A stretch of DNA of 64,000 nucleotides from Aurantiochytrium sp. KH105 (Eukaryota; Sar; Bigyra; Thraustochytrida; Thraustochytriidae). A program made the translations under genes and the position numbers. Every line of letters starts with the position of its first letter. The first letter of the stretch is position 1. The stretch lies in NCBI GenBank assembly GCA_003116975.1, contig BGKB01000166.1, positions 100,607 through 164,606 on the forward strand. Direction: 5' to 3'. The notes beneath the pieces were generated by a model. That model was not told the origin of the DNA and did not search any database. It saw only the letters and a program-made list of their open reading frames with translations. This document shows positions 10,205-19,671 of this stretch, one piece after another.

Positions 10205-10648
10205 ACGAGGACGGCGCGCTTCTTGCTTCGTATGCAATGGCGAGACCAAGATGCAAACATTGTCTTGTTGTTCCTGGGTCCTTGGCATTCATTCGATTTC
10301 CCTTTTCCGCTCCACTTGCCAGCAAACGCGCAGTACACTTTTATCATGAACAAACGAATTTTACAATTCTTTGCTGCATCGAAAATGAAAAAGAGAATCT
10401 TGAAAGGAGAAGAAGAAAAAAGGGAAGATGTGTTGCCTTTGGAAAAAAGAAGAAAGCAGATTTCAAGATCGGACCCCAACAAACCTTTTTTGGAAAAACA
10501 TGAACCTTGTGAAGGGCCCATACCGTTCGAATGGATGTACTGCCTGATTTAACCACTTCTTTGCTATCCCTTCCCACGCCATGAAACAAACGCATGCGTT
10601 TCGACATCCCGTGTCTCATCTACTTATTTTTTCTCAACGAAAATCGAA
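10205..10648. other. Convergent intergenic spacer
   Basis: 444 AT-richer bases between the 3' ends of SRP54 and MLH1. There are A-rich runs around 10380-10460. I see no gene or repeat. Confidence 0.6.
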
Positions 10649-13423
10649 CTAACATCTTTCAAAAATTCTGTAGAGCTTTTCCAGCGCAGCAACTTTGCGG
10701 AAAATGCCTGCATCCGGGTGTGCATGATCACTGTTCGGCACGAGTTTCTTCATGTGCGGCATGATGACATTCTTAAAAATGTAACGGCGATCGTCGCGAT
10801 CATGACGCCATCCATCGGATTCGTTAAAGGTCTTGCGCTGCTCCGGTGTGAGTGGCCCAATGTCATTATAATACAAAGCCAGCTCCTCTGCCACGGTGGT
10901 GAAGCATCCGCGCTCATCATACCATTCGACACGCTCAAAGAGACGTAGTAAAAACACCGGCAACGAGACAGCGCGTGGAACGTGACCGGGAAGAATCTCG
11001 GGCAACGAGCGCAGCGTCTTGCTTTGGACATCAATGTTGATGCGAAAGTATTCATCCAACATGCTCGCTCGTTCAGCCAAGAAGGTCGCTACAGTGGCAG
11101 GATCTGGATCCGCTTTAGTAGTGGTTCCATCTACTGCAAGCGTCGTATCGGGTCGACCACGCGCAAGGCTGCGTGCCTCAAGCGCCGTCTTTACGGCGTC
11201 GGCGATGGAGATAGGTTCGTCCAGCACAATGCGCTCAAAGCGGCCAAACTTGCGCAAGGCTTGCTGGTAGAAGAGCTCCTGGGACAGAAGCGCAATGTCC
11301 ATAATGTACAGTCCCGTATTCACCTGTACGAGACATAGACATTCGTCGACCCAGCCAACAAAGACGAGCGTGCGGAGCATTTTGGCCATGGCGTCGTGCC
11401 GCCGCGCTTCAAAGGCTTCCACAAGACTGCGTACGCTTGCAAGCGTGAGTGCTTCCTCAGTCATGTCATCATTTAATTTGAAAGCGGGGCGAATGCGATC
11501 CGCTGGAATATCCTGCGCTGTCTCGGCGGGGTCCGCTACGGCGTCATTGGCGTTCGGCTTGGCAACACCAGGACGCTTGCGCAGCGCTGCTGTTGCCGAC
11601 AACGACGATGACGATGTGGAGGTGGACGACATCAATGAAGCACCTACCTGTGCTGGAGATGACGCAAATGTCATGCCGGTGAGCTTGGTTTGTTTCGATT
11701 TGCGAGCGCTTCCCTGCTGGCTAAGAAAGGCATCGAGCCCGCTGGAACGGTAGTCTGTTCGGACGAGCTTTTCCGGGCGGTACGCAGGTTTCCGCCGCGA
11801 TGCACTCGTGGCAGTGGTGATGCGAGAAACTTCGCTGGCCTGACTTGCAGCATCGGAGAGCGTCCGTTTAAGCGTGCGACGGGGTGGCGTCTTTTCAAAG
11901 TCCTGATCATCATCTTCTTCTTCTTCGTTGTCATTGTCGTCATTATCATCGTCAGCGTCGGCATCATCCCTGTCTCGCTTCTTGTCGCCGTTTACAGCAT
12001 CGTCATGACGGCCCTTGCCCTCAGGACTCTCAGTTGTGTCCCGTGTTGAGCGAACGTCTTCGCCGTTCTGGACCGCGTCGGCGTGAGCACCCACAGATTG
12101 CCGATCGAGATCCATTTCGTCTCCTCCCGCCACAGACTGGGAAGGCTGCGACGAGGCTACGCGCAGTGTTTGCTGCGTGTAAAAGACGCGCGAGCTATTC
12201 GCATTGGCAAGTTTGTCCCGGACACCCTGCACCACACGTCCAACGACGAGATCCTCGTCAAGGAAGTGCACCTCACGCTTTGTCGGGTGCACATTGACAT
12301 CGATGCGCTGAGGGGGCAGCTCAATCGACAAATACACAAAGGGAAAGGTTCCCTTGGGCAAATACTCGGCATAGACGCCCTCGATGGCGCGACGTAGACT
12401 CGAGCACTGTACGAGACGATGGTTGATGAAGAAAATGTAGGTGCTCTTTTTCCGGTTGTAATTGGCATTCGAAATGTAACCAGAAAAGGACCAACGCGGC
12501 GCGAGAGAAGCTTGCGCGCCATCTGCAGTGACCGAAGAGCTTTCTTCGCCTGCGTTCCGCGGGCTATCGTTTGCGGCAAGCGCAGGCGCTTCGCCTTCGC
12601 ACTCGCCCTCGAGATGAACACATTCCTGGGCCACGTAGGCGCCAAAGACAGTGCGAATGTTATCGAGACGCGAGTCCGTCTCGCGCGTGTGAAGATCCGG
12701 GGTCGCGCTGGCTGATTTGCGGCAAACAAAGCCAACGCCATGGTAGAGCGGTTTGGCAGGGGACGTTGCGGTTGCCGAGGAGGATGCCTCTTCCCGGTTT
12801 GCTTCCTTTTCTTCCTCGGAAAGTCCCTGGTGTATGGCGTACTTGGAAACGACGTCGAGAATGCGCGCATACTCGTCGGCGGTATTTCGCAGAGCACGTT
12901 TTCGCGCCGGGACGTTGAAAAAGAGGTCGTCGACGGCGATCGTGGTGCCGACAACACCGGCCATGGGGCGAGGCGCGGCCTTTTTTCCTGGACCTGGCGC
13001 GACAAGCTTCCCGTCTGCGTAGCTCGCGCGGAATGCCACGGGTTGCTGGGCCGTCTTGGATGTGATGGTGACGCGGGCTACATGCGAAATGCTTGCGAGT
13101 GCCTCGCCACGAAAGCCATACGTGCCGATTTGCTCGAGGTCTTCAAACTCTTTCAGCTTGCTCGTGTAAAATCGTTCGCACACAACGTCGAGATCGGCGC
13201 GGCGAATGCCTTTGCCATTGTCCTGGATGGTGAGCTGCTTGAGCCCGCCCGCGTTGGCCGTGACCCGGACCGAGGATGCCCCGGCATCGATTGAGTTTTC
13301 CAAGAGCTCCTTGACCGCAGACACGGGTCTGTGGATCACCTCTCCGGCGGCGATGCGGTTCACGACCTCCTCGCTCAGTCGCGCGATTGTTGTGCCTTCC
13401 GCCTGCGACGCCTGCGACGCCAT
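10649..13423 (-). CDS. MLH1: DNA mismatch repair protein MLH1
   Basis: 924 residues from the ATG at 13423; an open frame to 13441 begins with TTG. MLH1 is the common subunit of MutL heterodimers in nuclear mismatch repair and meiotic crossing-over. The GHKL ATPase motifs are clear: LLENSIDAGA (catalytic Glu ~42), QDNGKGI (68-73) and GTYGFRGEALASI (from 100). The long linker holds an acidic run (DDDNDDNDNEEEEDDD) and low-complexity Ser/Ala. The C-terminal MLH1-specific dimerisation domain ends in FERC, as in the family, where the terminal Cys supports PMS partner endonuclease activity. It is longer than human MLH1 (756) because of the linker and an insert in the N-terminal half. Confidence 0.98.
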   Translation of the reverse strand: MASQASQAEGTTIARLSEEVVNRIAAGEVIHRPVSAVKELLENSIDAGASSVRVTANAGGLKQLTIQDNGKGIRRADLDVVCERFYTSKLKEFEDLEQIGTYGFRGEALASISHVARVTITSKTAQQPVAFRASYADGKLVAPGPGKKAAPRPMAGVVGTTIAVDDLFFNVPARKRALRNTADEYARILDVVSKYAIHQGLSEEEKEANREEASSSATATSPAKPLYHGVGFVCRKSASATPDLHTRETDSRLDNIRTVFGAYVAQECVHLEGECEGEAPALAANDSPRNAGEESSSVTADGAQASLAPRWSFSGYISNANYNRKKSTYIFFINHRLVQCSSLRRAIEGVYAEYLPKGTFPFVYLSIELPPQRIDVNVHPTKREVHFLDEDLVVGRVVQGVRDKLANANSSRVFYTQQTLRVASSQPSQSVAGGDEMDLDRQSVGAHADAVQNGEDVRSTRDTTESPEGKGRHDDAVNGDKKRDRDDADADDDNDDNDNEEEEDDDQDFEKTPPRRTLKRTLSDAASQASEVSRITTATSASRRKPAYRPEKLVRTDYRSSGLDAFLSQQGSARKSKQTKLTGMTFASSPAQVGASLMSSTSTSSSSLSATAALRKRPGVAKPNANDAVADPAETAQDIPADRIRPAFKLNDDMTEEALTLASVRSLVEAFEARRHDAMAKMLRTLVFVGWVDECLCLVQVNTGLYIMDIALLSQELFYQQALRKFGRFERIVLDEPISIADAVKTALEARSLARGRPDTTLAVDGTTTKADPDPATVATFLAERASMLDEYFRINIDVQSKTLRSLPEILPGHVPRAVSLPVFLLRLFERVEWYDERGCFTTVAEELALYYNDIGPLTPEQRKTFNESDGWRHDRDDRRYIFKNVIMPHMKKLVPNSDHAHPDAGIFRKVAALEKLYRIFERC

Positions 13424-14283
13424 GGTCCTCGAGTGTTGCAATGGTTAGCGCCCCACGATCCTTGCGCGGATCAGATCAGATCTGATCTGCCCCTTTTGCG
13501 CGCGTGCGCGCGTGCGTGCGCGCGTGCGTGCAAGAGAGCGAGGGCGTGGGCGAGAGCGACAGTGAGAAAGATGTCGGCGTTGCAGAGGACGCAAGGCCCC
13601 TCGCGCACGCTTCGATTTGCCTTGCTCTCCCCCGACGTGCCAATGGTGCTCTGATTGTGGGGTAGGGAAGGGGCTATAACCCGTCGTATAGACCCCCAAA
13701 AAATTCGTAACGCCGACTCCTCTAGTTGCCGCTGATCATGCAGTGCCTACTCCACGCAAGGCCGGTGTGCCAAGGCATTGGTGAGATCATGACACTGGTG
13801 AAACCAAGGCATCTCGTTAAGAAAACCGAACGAAAAAGCTTCTTGGAGGGAGCAAAAGAAGATGTCACATTATTATACGAAAGATCTCCTGTTCTCCCCG
13901 ACATTGCTACACAAATGCCAGAGAAAAAATGCCTTCTGCTTTGGATCTTGCCTTAAAAGTCATCTCTCGTTCAATATTTGGCCCGCTCAAAGCGACTCTA
14001 TCTTAAAAAGTGAGAGAAAGTGATGCCTTGAGAGTGCTGCAGAGACCGTCGTGATCTCGTCCCGCAATCGTTTGTTCGGTCGCACCAGGATAAAAAGGAT
14101 GGGGGAAATTTGTGGAAAACGAAGCAAGCGGGAAATGCGATATCCTTCTGTGTGTCTTGAGGATGATGTACTCGAGATTTCTCCATGGTATACGCCGGAA
14201 TGATTCATTTGCAAATGGTCTCGTAAAAATGATGCAGAAGAGGACAAGAACGAAAAAACACATCCGGTGGCAAGCGTGGTCAC
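13424..14283. promoter_or_regulatory. MLH1 upstream region with an 18-base palindrome
   Basis: 860 bases between the MLH1 start and the 3' end of the next minus gene. 13472-13489 is a perfect palindrome (cagatcagatctgatctg), about 50 bases upstream of the MLH1 ATG. 13500-13535 is an alternating CG/TG run. No gene seen in the AT-richer part 13650-14283. Confidence 0.55.
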
Positions 14284-15651
14284 CTAGGGTGCGCTTCCAC
14301 CATCCGTGAGGGCTTCTTGAACGCGCAGAATGGCGTCCATGAGGTTATCAGCGGGAATCTCTGGGACGGGACTGGCCTCGAGCGCAGACTCGGCCTCTGG
14401 CGCGCCGCAACCGTCGATGCGAACGACGAGAGGAAGATCAATGTAGGCTTCGTCGTCGGCCATGATGAGGCCGCGCGCTACCTCATCGCATGCCGTCGCG
14501 CCACCAAAAATGTTGACGAGGATGACTTTGACGGCAGGGTCTGCGCGAAGAATGCGAACTGCTGCGGCCACAGCCTCGGACACATCCTCGGCATGACCGT
14601 GTCTTCCGACCGTCAACACGGGACCAGTCGTGATTTCCTGCGCCGCAAGCATGTCTGAGGTGGCCATGGCGAGTCCTGATCCGTTCACAATCATGCCCAC
14701 CGGGCCGGATCCGGGAATGTAGCCAAGCCCCGCCTCGCGCGCGTCTCCTGCGCCTGGATACATTGCGGCGTCCGTGTCGTGGAGTCGATTCGATAGATCC
14801 CGCTGGCGAAAAATGGCCGCCTCGTCGAGCTCGAGAGTGACGTCGAGGCAGGCGACTTCTTGCTCGCCTCGTGCGGCGTCGCTCGCCGACCTCGCTTGCA
14901 CCTCGGCGAGCGTTTGGGTTTCCAGACGAACAGCATCGCAGCCGATGAACATGTAATAGAGGAATTCGATCTGAGCCTGCGCAAGGGGGATGTTCTTCTC
15001 CTTGAAGCCCATTCCCTTGGCCAAATGATAGGTTTGCGCCTCGGAAGGGCCCGACATGATATCGACGGTGTCGGTGACCTCTTTGCTGTGGCGCGGCGTG
15101 TCATCCTTTACGAGTTTTCCTGTCTTTTCGGCATCGCTCGCGTCGTCTGCAGTAGCTTCTTCTGGCTCGTCGGGAAGAATTTTTGCACCACGGATCACGG
15201 GTCCGTTGTGGCCGGGCTCGAGCGCGATCGACAGCATAAAGAGCTCCGAGGGCGCGACGACCTCCTCGATCGTGACGGCTTCAGCTTGGCTCTCGTCGGC
15301 GCTCCCTTGGAGCCACGTGCGCACAGCCTCGCCAATCTCCACGGGCTCCGTGGACTCAACGGCGTCCCTGCCGGGCGCCGAGACGCGGAAGACGGCGCCC
15401 GAGTTTTCCGCGCGCACCTCGCCCACGAAGGACTCGACGTCCTGCGCTTCGGCGAGCTCCGCGACCCTCGGCACGTTCACCGAGAACTTTTCCATGATGG
15501 CGCGGCTCGCGTGGCCGCCCACCTGGAGCGCCAGCGAGCGCGAGCCCCCGCCGTCGGCGGCCGCGCCGCGCCCCTGCCTCGCGCCGCGCCCGGACAGCCG
15601 CAGGCCTCTGCCGGCCGCGGCGACGGCGCTGGCCAGGCCCATCTTCATCAT
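14284..15651 (-). CDS. Succinyl-CoA ligase beta-subunit-like protein, divergent
   Basis: 455 residues, ATG at 15651, with an Arg/Gly/Ala-rich start suggesting mitochondrial import. The C-terminal half follows the SucC/SUCLG2 pattern: IVNGSGLAMATSD, then DPAVKVILVNIFGGATACDE, then a short domain end. The N-terminal ATP-grasp part has diverged. The usual GGRGKG loop is not visible (the region reads FRVSAPGRDAV). The usual EINPL, which supplies a metal-binding Asn, reads ETQTL, although the following Asp (ACLDVT) is kept. Known family members make succinyl-CoA/ATP in the TCA cycle; this copy may have lost or changed that activity. A second, orthodox copy elsewhere is likely. Confidence 0.8.
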   Translation of the reverse strand: MMKMGLASAVAAAGRGLRLSGRGARQGRGAAADGGGSRSLALQVGGHASRAIMEKFSVNVPRVAELAEAQDVESFVGEVRAENSGAVFRVSAPGRDAVESTEPVEIGEAVRTWLQGSADESQAEAVTIEEVVAPSELFMLSIALEPGHNGPVIRGAKILPDEPEEATADDASDAEKTGKLVKDDTPRHSKEVTDTVDIMSGPSEAQTYHLAKGMGFKEKNIPLAQAQIEFLYYMFIGCDAVRLETQTLAEVQARSASDAARGEQEVACLDVTLELDEAAIFRQRDLSNRLHDTDAAMYPGAGDAREAGLGYIPGSGPVGMIVNGSGLAMATSDMLAAQEITTGPVLTVGRHGHAEDVSEAVAAAVRILRADPAVKVILVNIFGGATACDEVARGLIMADDEAYIDLPLVVRIDGCGAPEAESALEASPVPEIPADNLMDAILRVQEALTDGGSAP

Positions 15652-16918
15652 CGCCGCCGCTCCCGCTCAAGCCGCGCCGCGCAGCGCGGCCGGCCGGCTC
15701 CGCGAGGCGCCGACCGACCTCTGCCGCTGCCTCCGCGCCCTGCCGCGCTCCTTCGCCCTGCGCGCGAGGCCTCCGCGGTCGCGCTTTGCTGCGTCTCAGC
15801 TCAGCTCAACTCGTCTTTTATCTCCTCTCAGCTCTTATCTCATCTCTCATCTCATCTCGTCTCATCGCTCATCTCGTCTCGTCTTATCTGACCCCAGCCC
15901 TCGCGTTGCACCATGCCATGCCGCGCCGCGCCATGAGCCTCAGAAGCCGCTCGCCGAGGGCGCGGAAGCGAGGCCCGCGGAGGCGAGCAGGGATCGACTG
16001 CTGTCCGGGATGGGACGAGGACGATGGAGCGAGATGGAGATGGAGCGAAATGGAGATGGAGATGAGATTAGCGCGGACGATAACAAGGCGAACCAGAGCT
16101 GGCCGCACGAAGCAGCGCGGCCAGGGCCGCAAGGCAGGGGCCGGGCGCGCCGGGATCTCCCGCGCCGCCTCGCGCGTTGCGTTGCTAGTTTGGCCGTGAG
16201 GTGGGTCGCGAGCGGAGTTGCGGCGACCCTTGTTCTGTGTAGCGGAGGAGGTGAAATCACCTCGCGAAGACGCGCTCATCTGCGCGGCATCGTCGCGGCG
16301 TCTCGCGTGCATCGCTCGCCCTGCTCGCGTTCGCTGACGCCGACTTGCGTGGGCCACGCCGACTTGCGTGGGCCGCGCCCGGCTTTCCAGCGCCGCCAAG
16401 GTCGGCCGATGGGACGTGTGCCGCGAAATGTGCAATAAATGTCCAGCGCCGCATGTCGTCGCACACCCGGCCATCTTCACGCCCTCGCGACAGGCGTCGC
16501 GGCCTCGATCTCGCGGTCTCCGCCAATCCGCTCCCTTTGCTCCGCTCTGCTCTGCTCTGCGTCGCGCCCGCCCCGGTCGAGCAGCCGCGGCCTCCGCCCC
16601 GCTGCTGTGCGGGTGTCGGAGTCCTTCGCACCTCGCTGGCACGTGCCGAGCGACGCCATAAAGTTGACACCTTTCTCCATTTCCCTTTCTCGTCCAAGCA
16701 AGCCGGCGCAAACCAACCCGCGGCGCAAACCGCTTTCCTTTCGCGCGCTCGCCCGTCCGGGACCCGGCCAGCGAGCGAGTGAGCGCGGGGCGGAGAGTGG
16801 ACGCCTTCGCTTTCGCTTTCGCTTTCGCTTTCGCCGGCGCCGCGGCGCGGAAGGTAGAAAAGGAGGACGCCCTCGTCGTCCGCGTGCGGGACCTTGAGGA
16901 GGACAATAAGCGAGAACG
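15652..16918. promoter_or_regulatory. Divergent upstream region with several short tandem repeats
   Basis: 1,267 bases between divergent starts at 15651 (minus) and 16919 (plus). It holds TCATCTCGTC-type pyrimidine repeats at ~15796-15890, GGAGATGGAGCGAAAT-type purine repeats at ~16023-16068, a 19-base direct repeat (acgccgacttgcgtgggcc twice) at ~16338-16375, and (CGCTTT)n at ~16807-16835. Long frames here are GC-rich shadows. No gene seen. Confidence 0.55.
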
Positions 16919-18367
16919 ATGACGGCGTCCGAGGGCTGGGCCAAGGACCAGATCCTGGTGGACGGCCTCACGTACGTGCTCATCTGTTTTCTGGTGCTGA
17001 CGACGACGAGTTTGGTGGCCATTGACCTCTTTGAGCGGTGCGGCGGCCACGGCGCAGGATGGAAATCTTTCATTGCGGGACCTGCCAATGCAGCCGCCGA
17101 GGACGGCCTCGACAAGGACCCAGAGGCCGAGGAGGTTCACGAGGCGGGGGATGATGCCGTGCAGATGCAATCCGCAGCAATCCAGGATTCGATGGAGACC
17201 AAATCTTTCAAGAGCGTGCGAGCCCTGTTGAAGAAAACGCCCCCGCCCCTTGCGCGAGTTGTGCAAAACCCTCAAACTCCAGAAAAGATTCGGACCTTTA
17301 CCAAGGGCCTTCTCGTCGTCTGGGGCGCGTCGGGCATTGTCATTTCTGGCATTCTCATTGCAAACTTTCTCCGCTACGTGCAGGACAACAAATATCTACA
17401 AACCCATCTCGTAGACATCGTCAACGCCTCGTCCGGCGATGCTGGCATTGCTGGTTTTGATGCAGGCGGAAATACCTCGGCAACTGGTTGGCAAATCCAA
17501 ACCGAATACTTCCTCATTCCCGGTCCTCTCGTCGAAGAAGTGATGCATGAAAACTTTGACGTTATGGCCAATGATTCATCTTTTGAGCTTTATGGGGTGG
17601 ACTGGGTGCAAGAGCGCTGCACGGAGATCACATGTCTCGACATGGACTACATTGATACTGCCGACACGGATGGAAGCTTTGAGATCATCTTTGTGGCCGC
17701 GCCCATGGGCACCAACCCAATTCTCATGCTGCTGCTTGTCGTTGCTCTCGCCATCGACGCGCTCACATTCTCGGCTTTTGGTCTTCTCGTATGTTTACGT
17801 TGGCGCACCATTACCGTCGAGAAGAGTCGTAAAAGTGCAATGGTTCTCGAAACCTCCCTTGTACTCATTTCCGGAATCTTACTCGGCGTGCTCGTGTATC
17901 TCGCTCTTGCTGTCCCGGTCGAGTACGAGTCCATCGGTTTTGTGTCTCGCGTAGGGGACCGCGACAATGTTGTGCCCGTCACTGCCAAGAAAGGCGTCAT
18001 GTTCCCGGTCAAGTATGAGTATGACTACGTGATCGAGGTTGAGACGGATGAGTCCACACTCTGGTGCCCATCACTCGCGATGCGTCTCTTGCTCGGCAAC
18101 CAGTATAATCTCGAATTTACAGATAGCTCTGTGAGCGATTCAGTCAACGCGCGTCTGCTCACGGGCCCAGTAGACCCTGCAACGGTAGGCTGCAGGTATG
18201 TGGGCGGCAAGCGGCAACGTTCGCTCGTGAGCAATGCCACGTATTGGGATGAAGTGATCGATTTTATCCAAGATCAAGTCGTGCATCAAGGTGTCACCGT
18301 TGATGGTTTGCTGATTGCCATGGATTGCCTTGTACTGGTTGCCACCTACCTTTTCATCATTTTGTAG
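16919..18367 (+). CDS. Five-TM membrane protein, unknown family
   Basis: 482 residues. Hydrophobic segments lie at about 16-36, 129-153, 266-293, 307-331 and 463-482. An acidic loop follows TM1. Large hydrophilic regions sit between TM2 and TM3 and between TM4 and TM5, with several Asn-X-Ser/Thr sequons, suggesting that they face the lumen or outside. The protein ends almost directly after TM5 (TYLFIIL). I do not recognise a family or any catalytic motif. Head to head with the succinyl-CoA-ligase-like gene. Confidence 0.78.
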   Translation: MTASEGWAKDQILVDGLTYVLICFLVLTTTSLVAIDLFERCGGHGAGWKSFIAGPANAAAEDGLDKDPEAEEVHEAGDDAVQMQSAAIQDSMETKSFKSVRALLKKTPPPLARVVQNPQTPEKIRTFTKGLLVVWGASGIVISGILIANFLRYVQDNKYLQTHLVDIVNASSGDAGIAGFDAGGNTSATGWQIQTEYFLIPGPLVEEVMHENFDVMANDSSFELYGVDWVQERCTEITCLDMDYIDTADTDGSFEIIFVAAPMGTNPILMLLLVVALAIDALTFSAFGLLVCLRWRTITVEKSRKSAMVLETSLVLISGILLGVLVYLALAVPVEYESIGFVSRVGDRDNVVPVTAKKGVMFPVKYEYDYVIEVETDESTLWCPSLAMRLLLGNQYNLEFTDSSVSDSVNARLLTGPVDPATVGCRYVGGKRQRSLVSNATYWDEVIDFIQDQVVHQGVTVDGLLIAMDCLVLVATYLFIIL

Positions 18368-19124
18368 CGACATGACTCATCAATCCTTCCTTGCATGATT
18401 ACGACGATGATCTGAATTTTGATCATCGCTGAACAACTCTGTATGTCATTTGTTGAAATTGATCTCAAACGATTGTCCACGGTTGCAGACAAGAGTCGAA
18501 CCTTCTGTTTCCCCCTTTTTCAACCCACTTTTGTTTGTTCGGCAAGACGGGGTGCTGTACAGAAATCTTCACCCACCGGCAACCAACCCGCCAAGAGAGA
18601 ATTTGGCCTTGCAGCAGCTAGGCAAATGCATTATACCCACATACTTTACTGCGTCAAGCCATTCTGCACTTGCCAAACAACCCGCCACGAAAGCCAGTGG
18701 CAGGTGCTCACGCCGTGCACACGTCTCCTGGCAGTGAATGCAGTATACTTTACTGCGTGGCGTCATTCTCCACTTGCCAAACAATGAAAGCCAATGGAAA
18801 GTGTACACACCGTGCACGTCTCCTGCCACTAGCAGTCAACGCAGTAAACACCCGCATACTTCACTGCGTGACGCCATTCTCCACTTGCCATTGCTCGCAC
18901 AACAATCCAGCCGCTACAAGTTCTATACTATGCATGTAGGTGTCCAGCGCAGGGCCGCACGCGCCGCGCCAGCAGCAAACGCGCAATCGCTCGCTCGTTC
19001 GCGCACCTGGCAGGCAAGGCAGGCTCTCACAAGAGCGCGCGCGGGAAGGACGGAGCCGGCTGCCTGAGGCGAGCTCGCGCGAAAAGAGTGAGGCGCTCGC
19101 AAGGTTCGAGCTGCTGCAGTGAAG
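18368..19124. other. Spacer upstream of the LRR-Roc-COR-TIR gene
   Basis: 757 bases between two plus-strand genes. It contains the three-copy repeat listed separately; short frames in it are repeat-derived. The part after 18940 is GC-rich and likely the promoter/leader of the next gene. Confidence 0.55.
18620..18895 (+). repeat. Three imperfect tandem copies of a ~105-112-base unit
   Basis: Units start near 18640, 18744 and 18855. Each carries catacttTACTGCGT, then CCATTCTCCACTTGCCA, then (copies 1-2) AAAGCCA(A/G)TGG and a CCGTGCAC(AC)GTCTCCTG block. Copies differ by small indels and substitutions, so they have been diverging for some time. Confidence 0.8.
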
Positions 19125-19338
19125 ATGGCCGCAGCCCGAGCGATCGAAAGAATGGAGAACGGCGCTACCGAGCTCTAGTACGTTGTTGAGAAGAGCGACC
19201 GCGGAGACGAGGAAAAGGCGACTAATTCATACGCACGCACGCACGCTCGCACGCTCGCACGCTCGCACGCACCTCGCACGCACGGCTTGTCTTGTGTTGT
19301 CTTGACCTGGCTTGGCTCGCTCGCTTGCTTGCTTTCTC

Positions 19339-19373
<35 letters not shown>

Positions 19374-19612
19374 CGACGAGTGCGCAGTCTTCGATCTAAC
19401 AACATCGGCGACGAGGGCGGCAAGGCGCTGGGCGAGGCGCTCAAGCAGAACAAGACGCTGCAGACGCTTGAGTAAGTGACAGTGACTGAGGCTGGCAAGG
19501 AAGGCAGGCAGGCGAAAGCAAAGTGGCTGACGAACACGCACGCACGCACGCACGGCTTGTCTTTTGTTGTCTTGACCTGGCTTGGCTCGCTCGCTTGCTT
19601 GCTTTCTCTTTT

Positions 19613-19671
<59 letters not shown>

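Noticed and set aside
8810-10288. 492-residue minus-strand frame opposite SRP54
   Set aside because: Pure shadow of SRP54; no conserved motif.
15884-17275. 463-residue minus-strand frame overlapping the membrane-protein start
   Set aside because: Low-complexity Arg/Ser composition and full overlap with the divergent promoter and a real gene.
18480-18510. GGTTCGACTCT on the minus strand, a possible tRNA B box
   Set aside because: The T-stem does not pair and no A box lies at the right distance.
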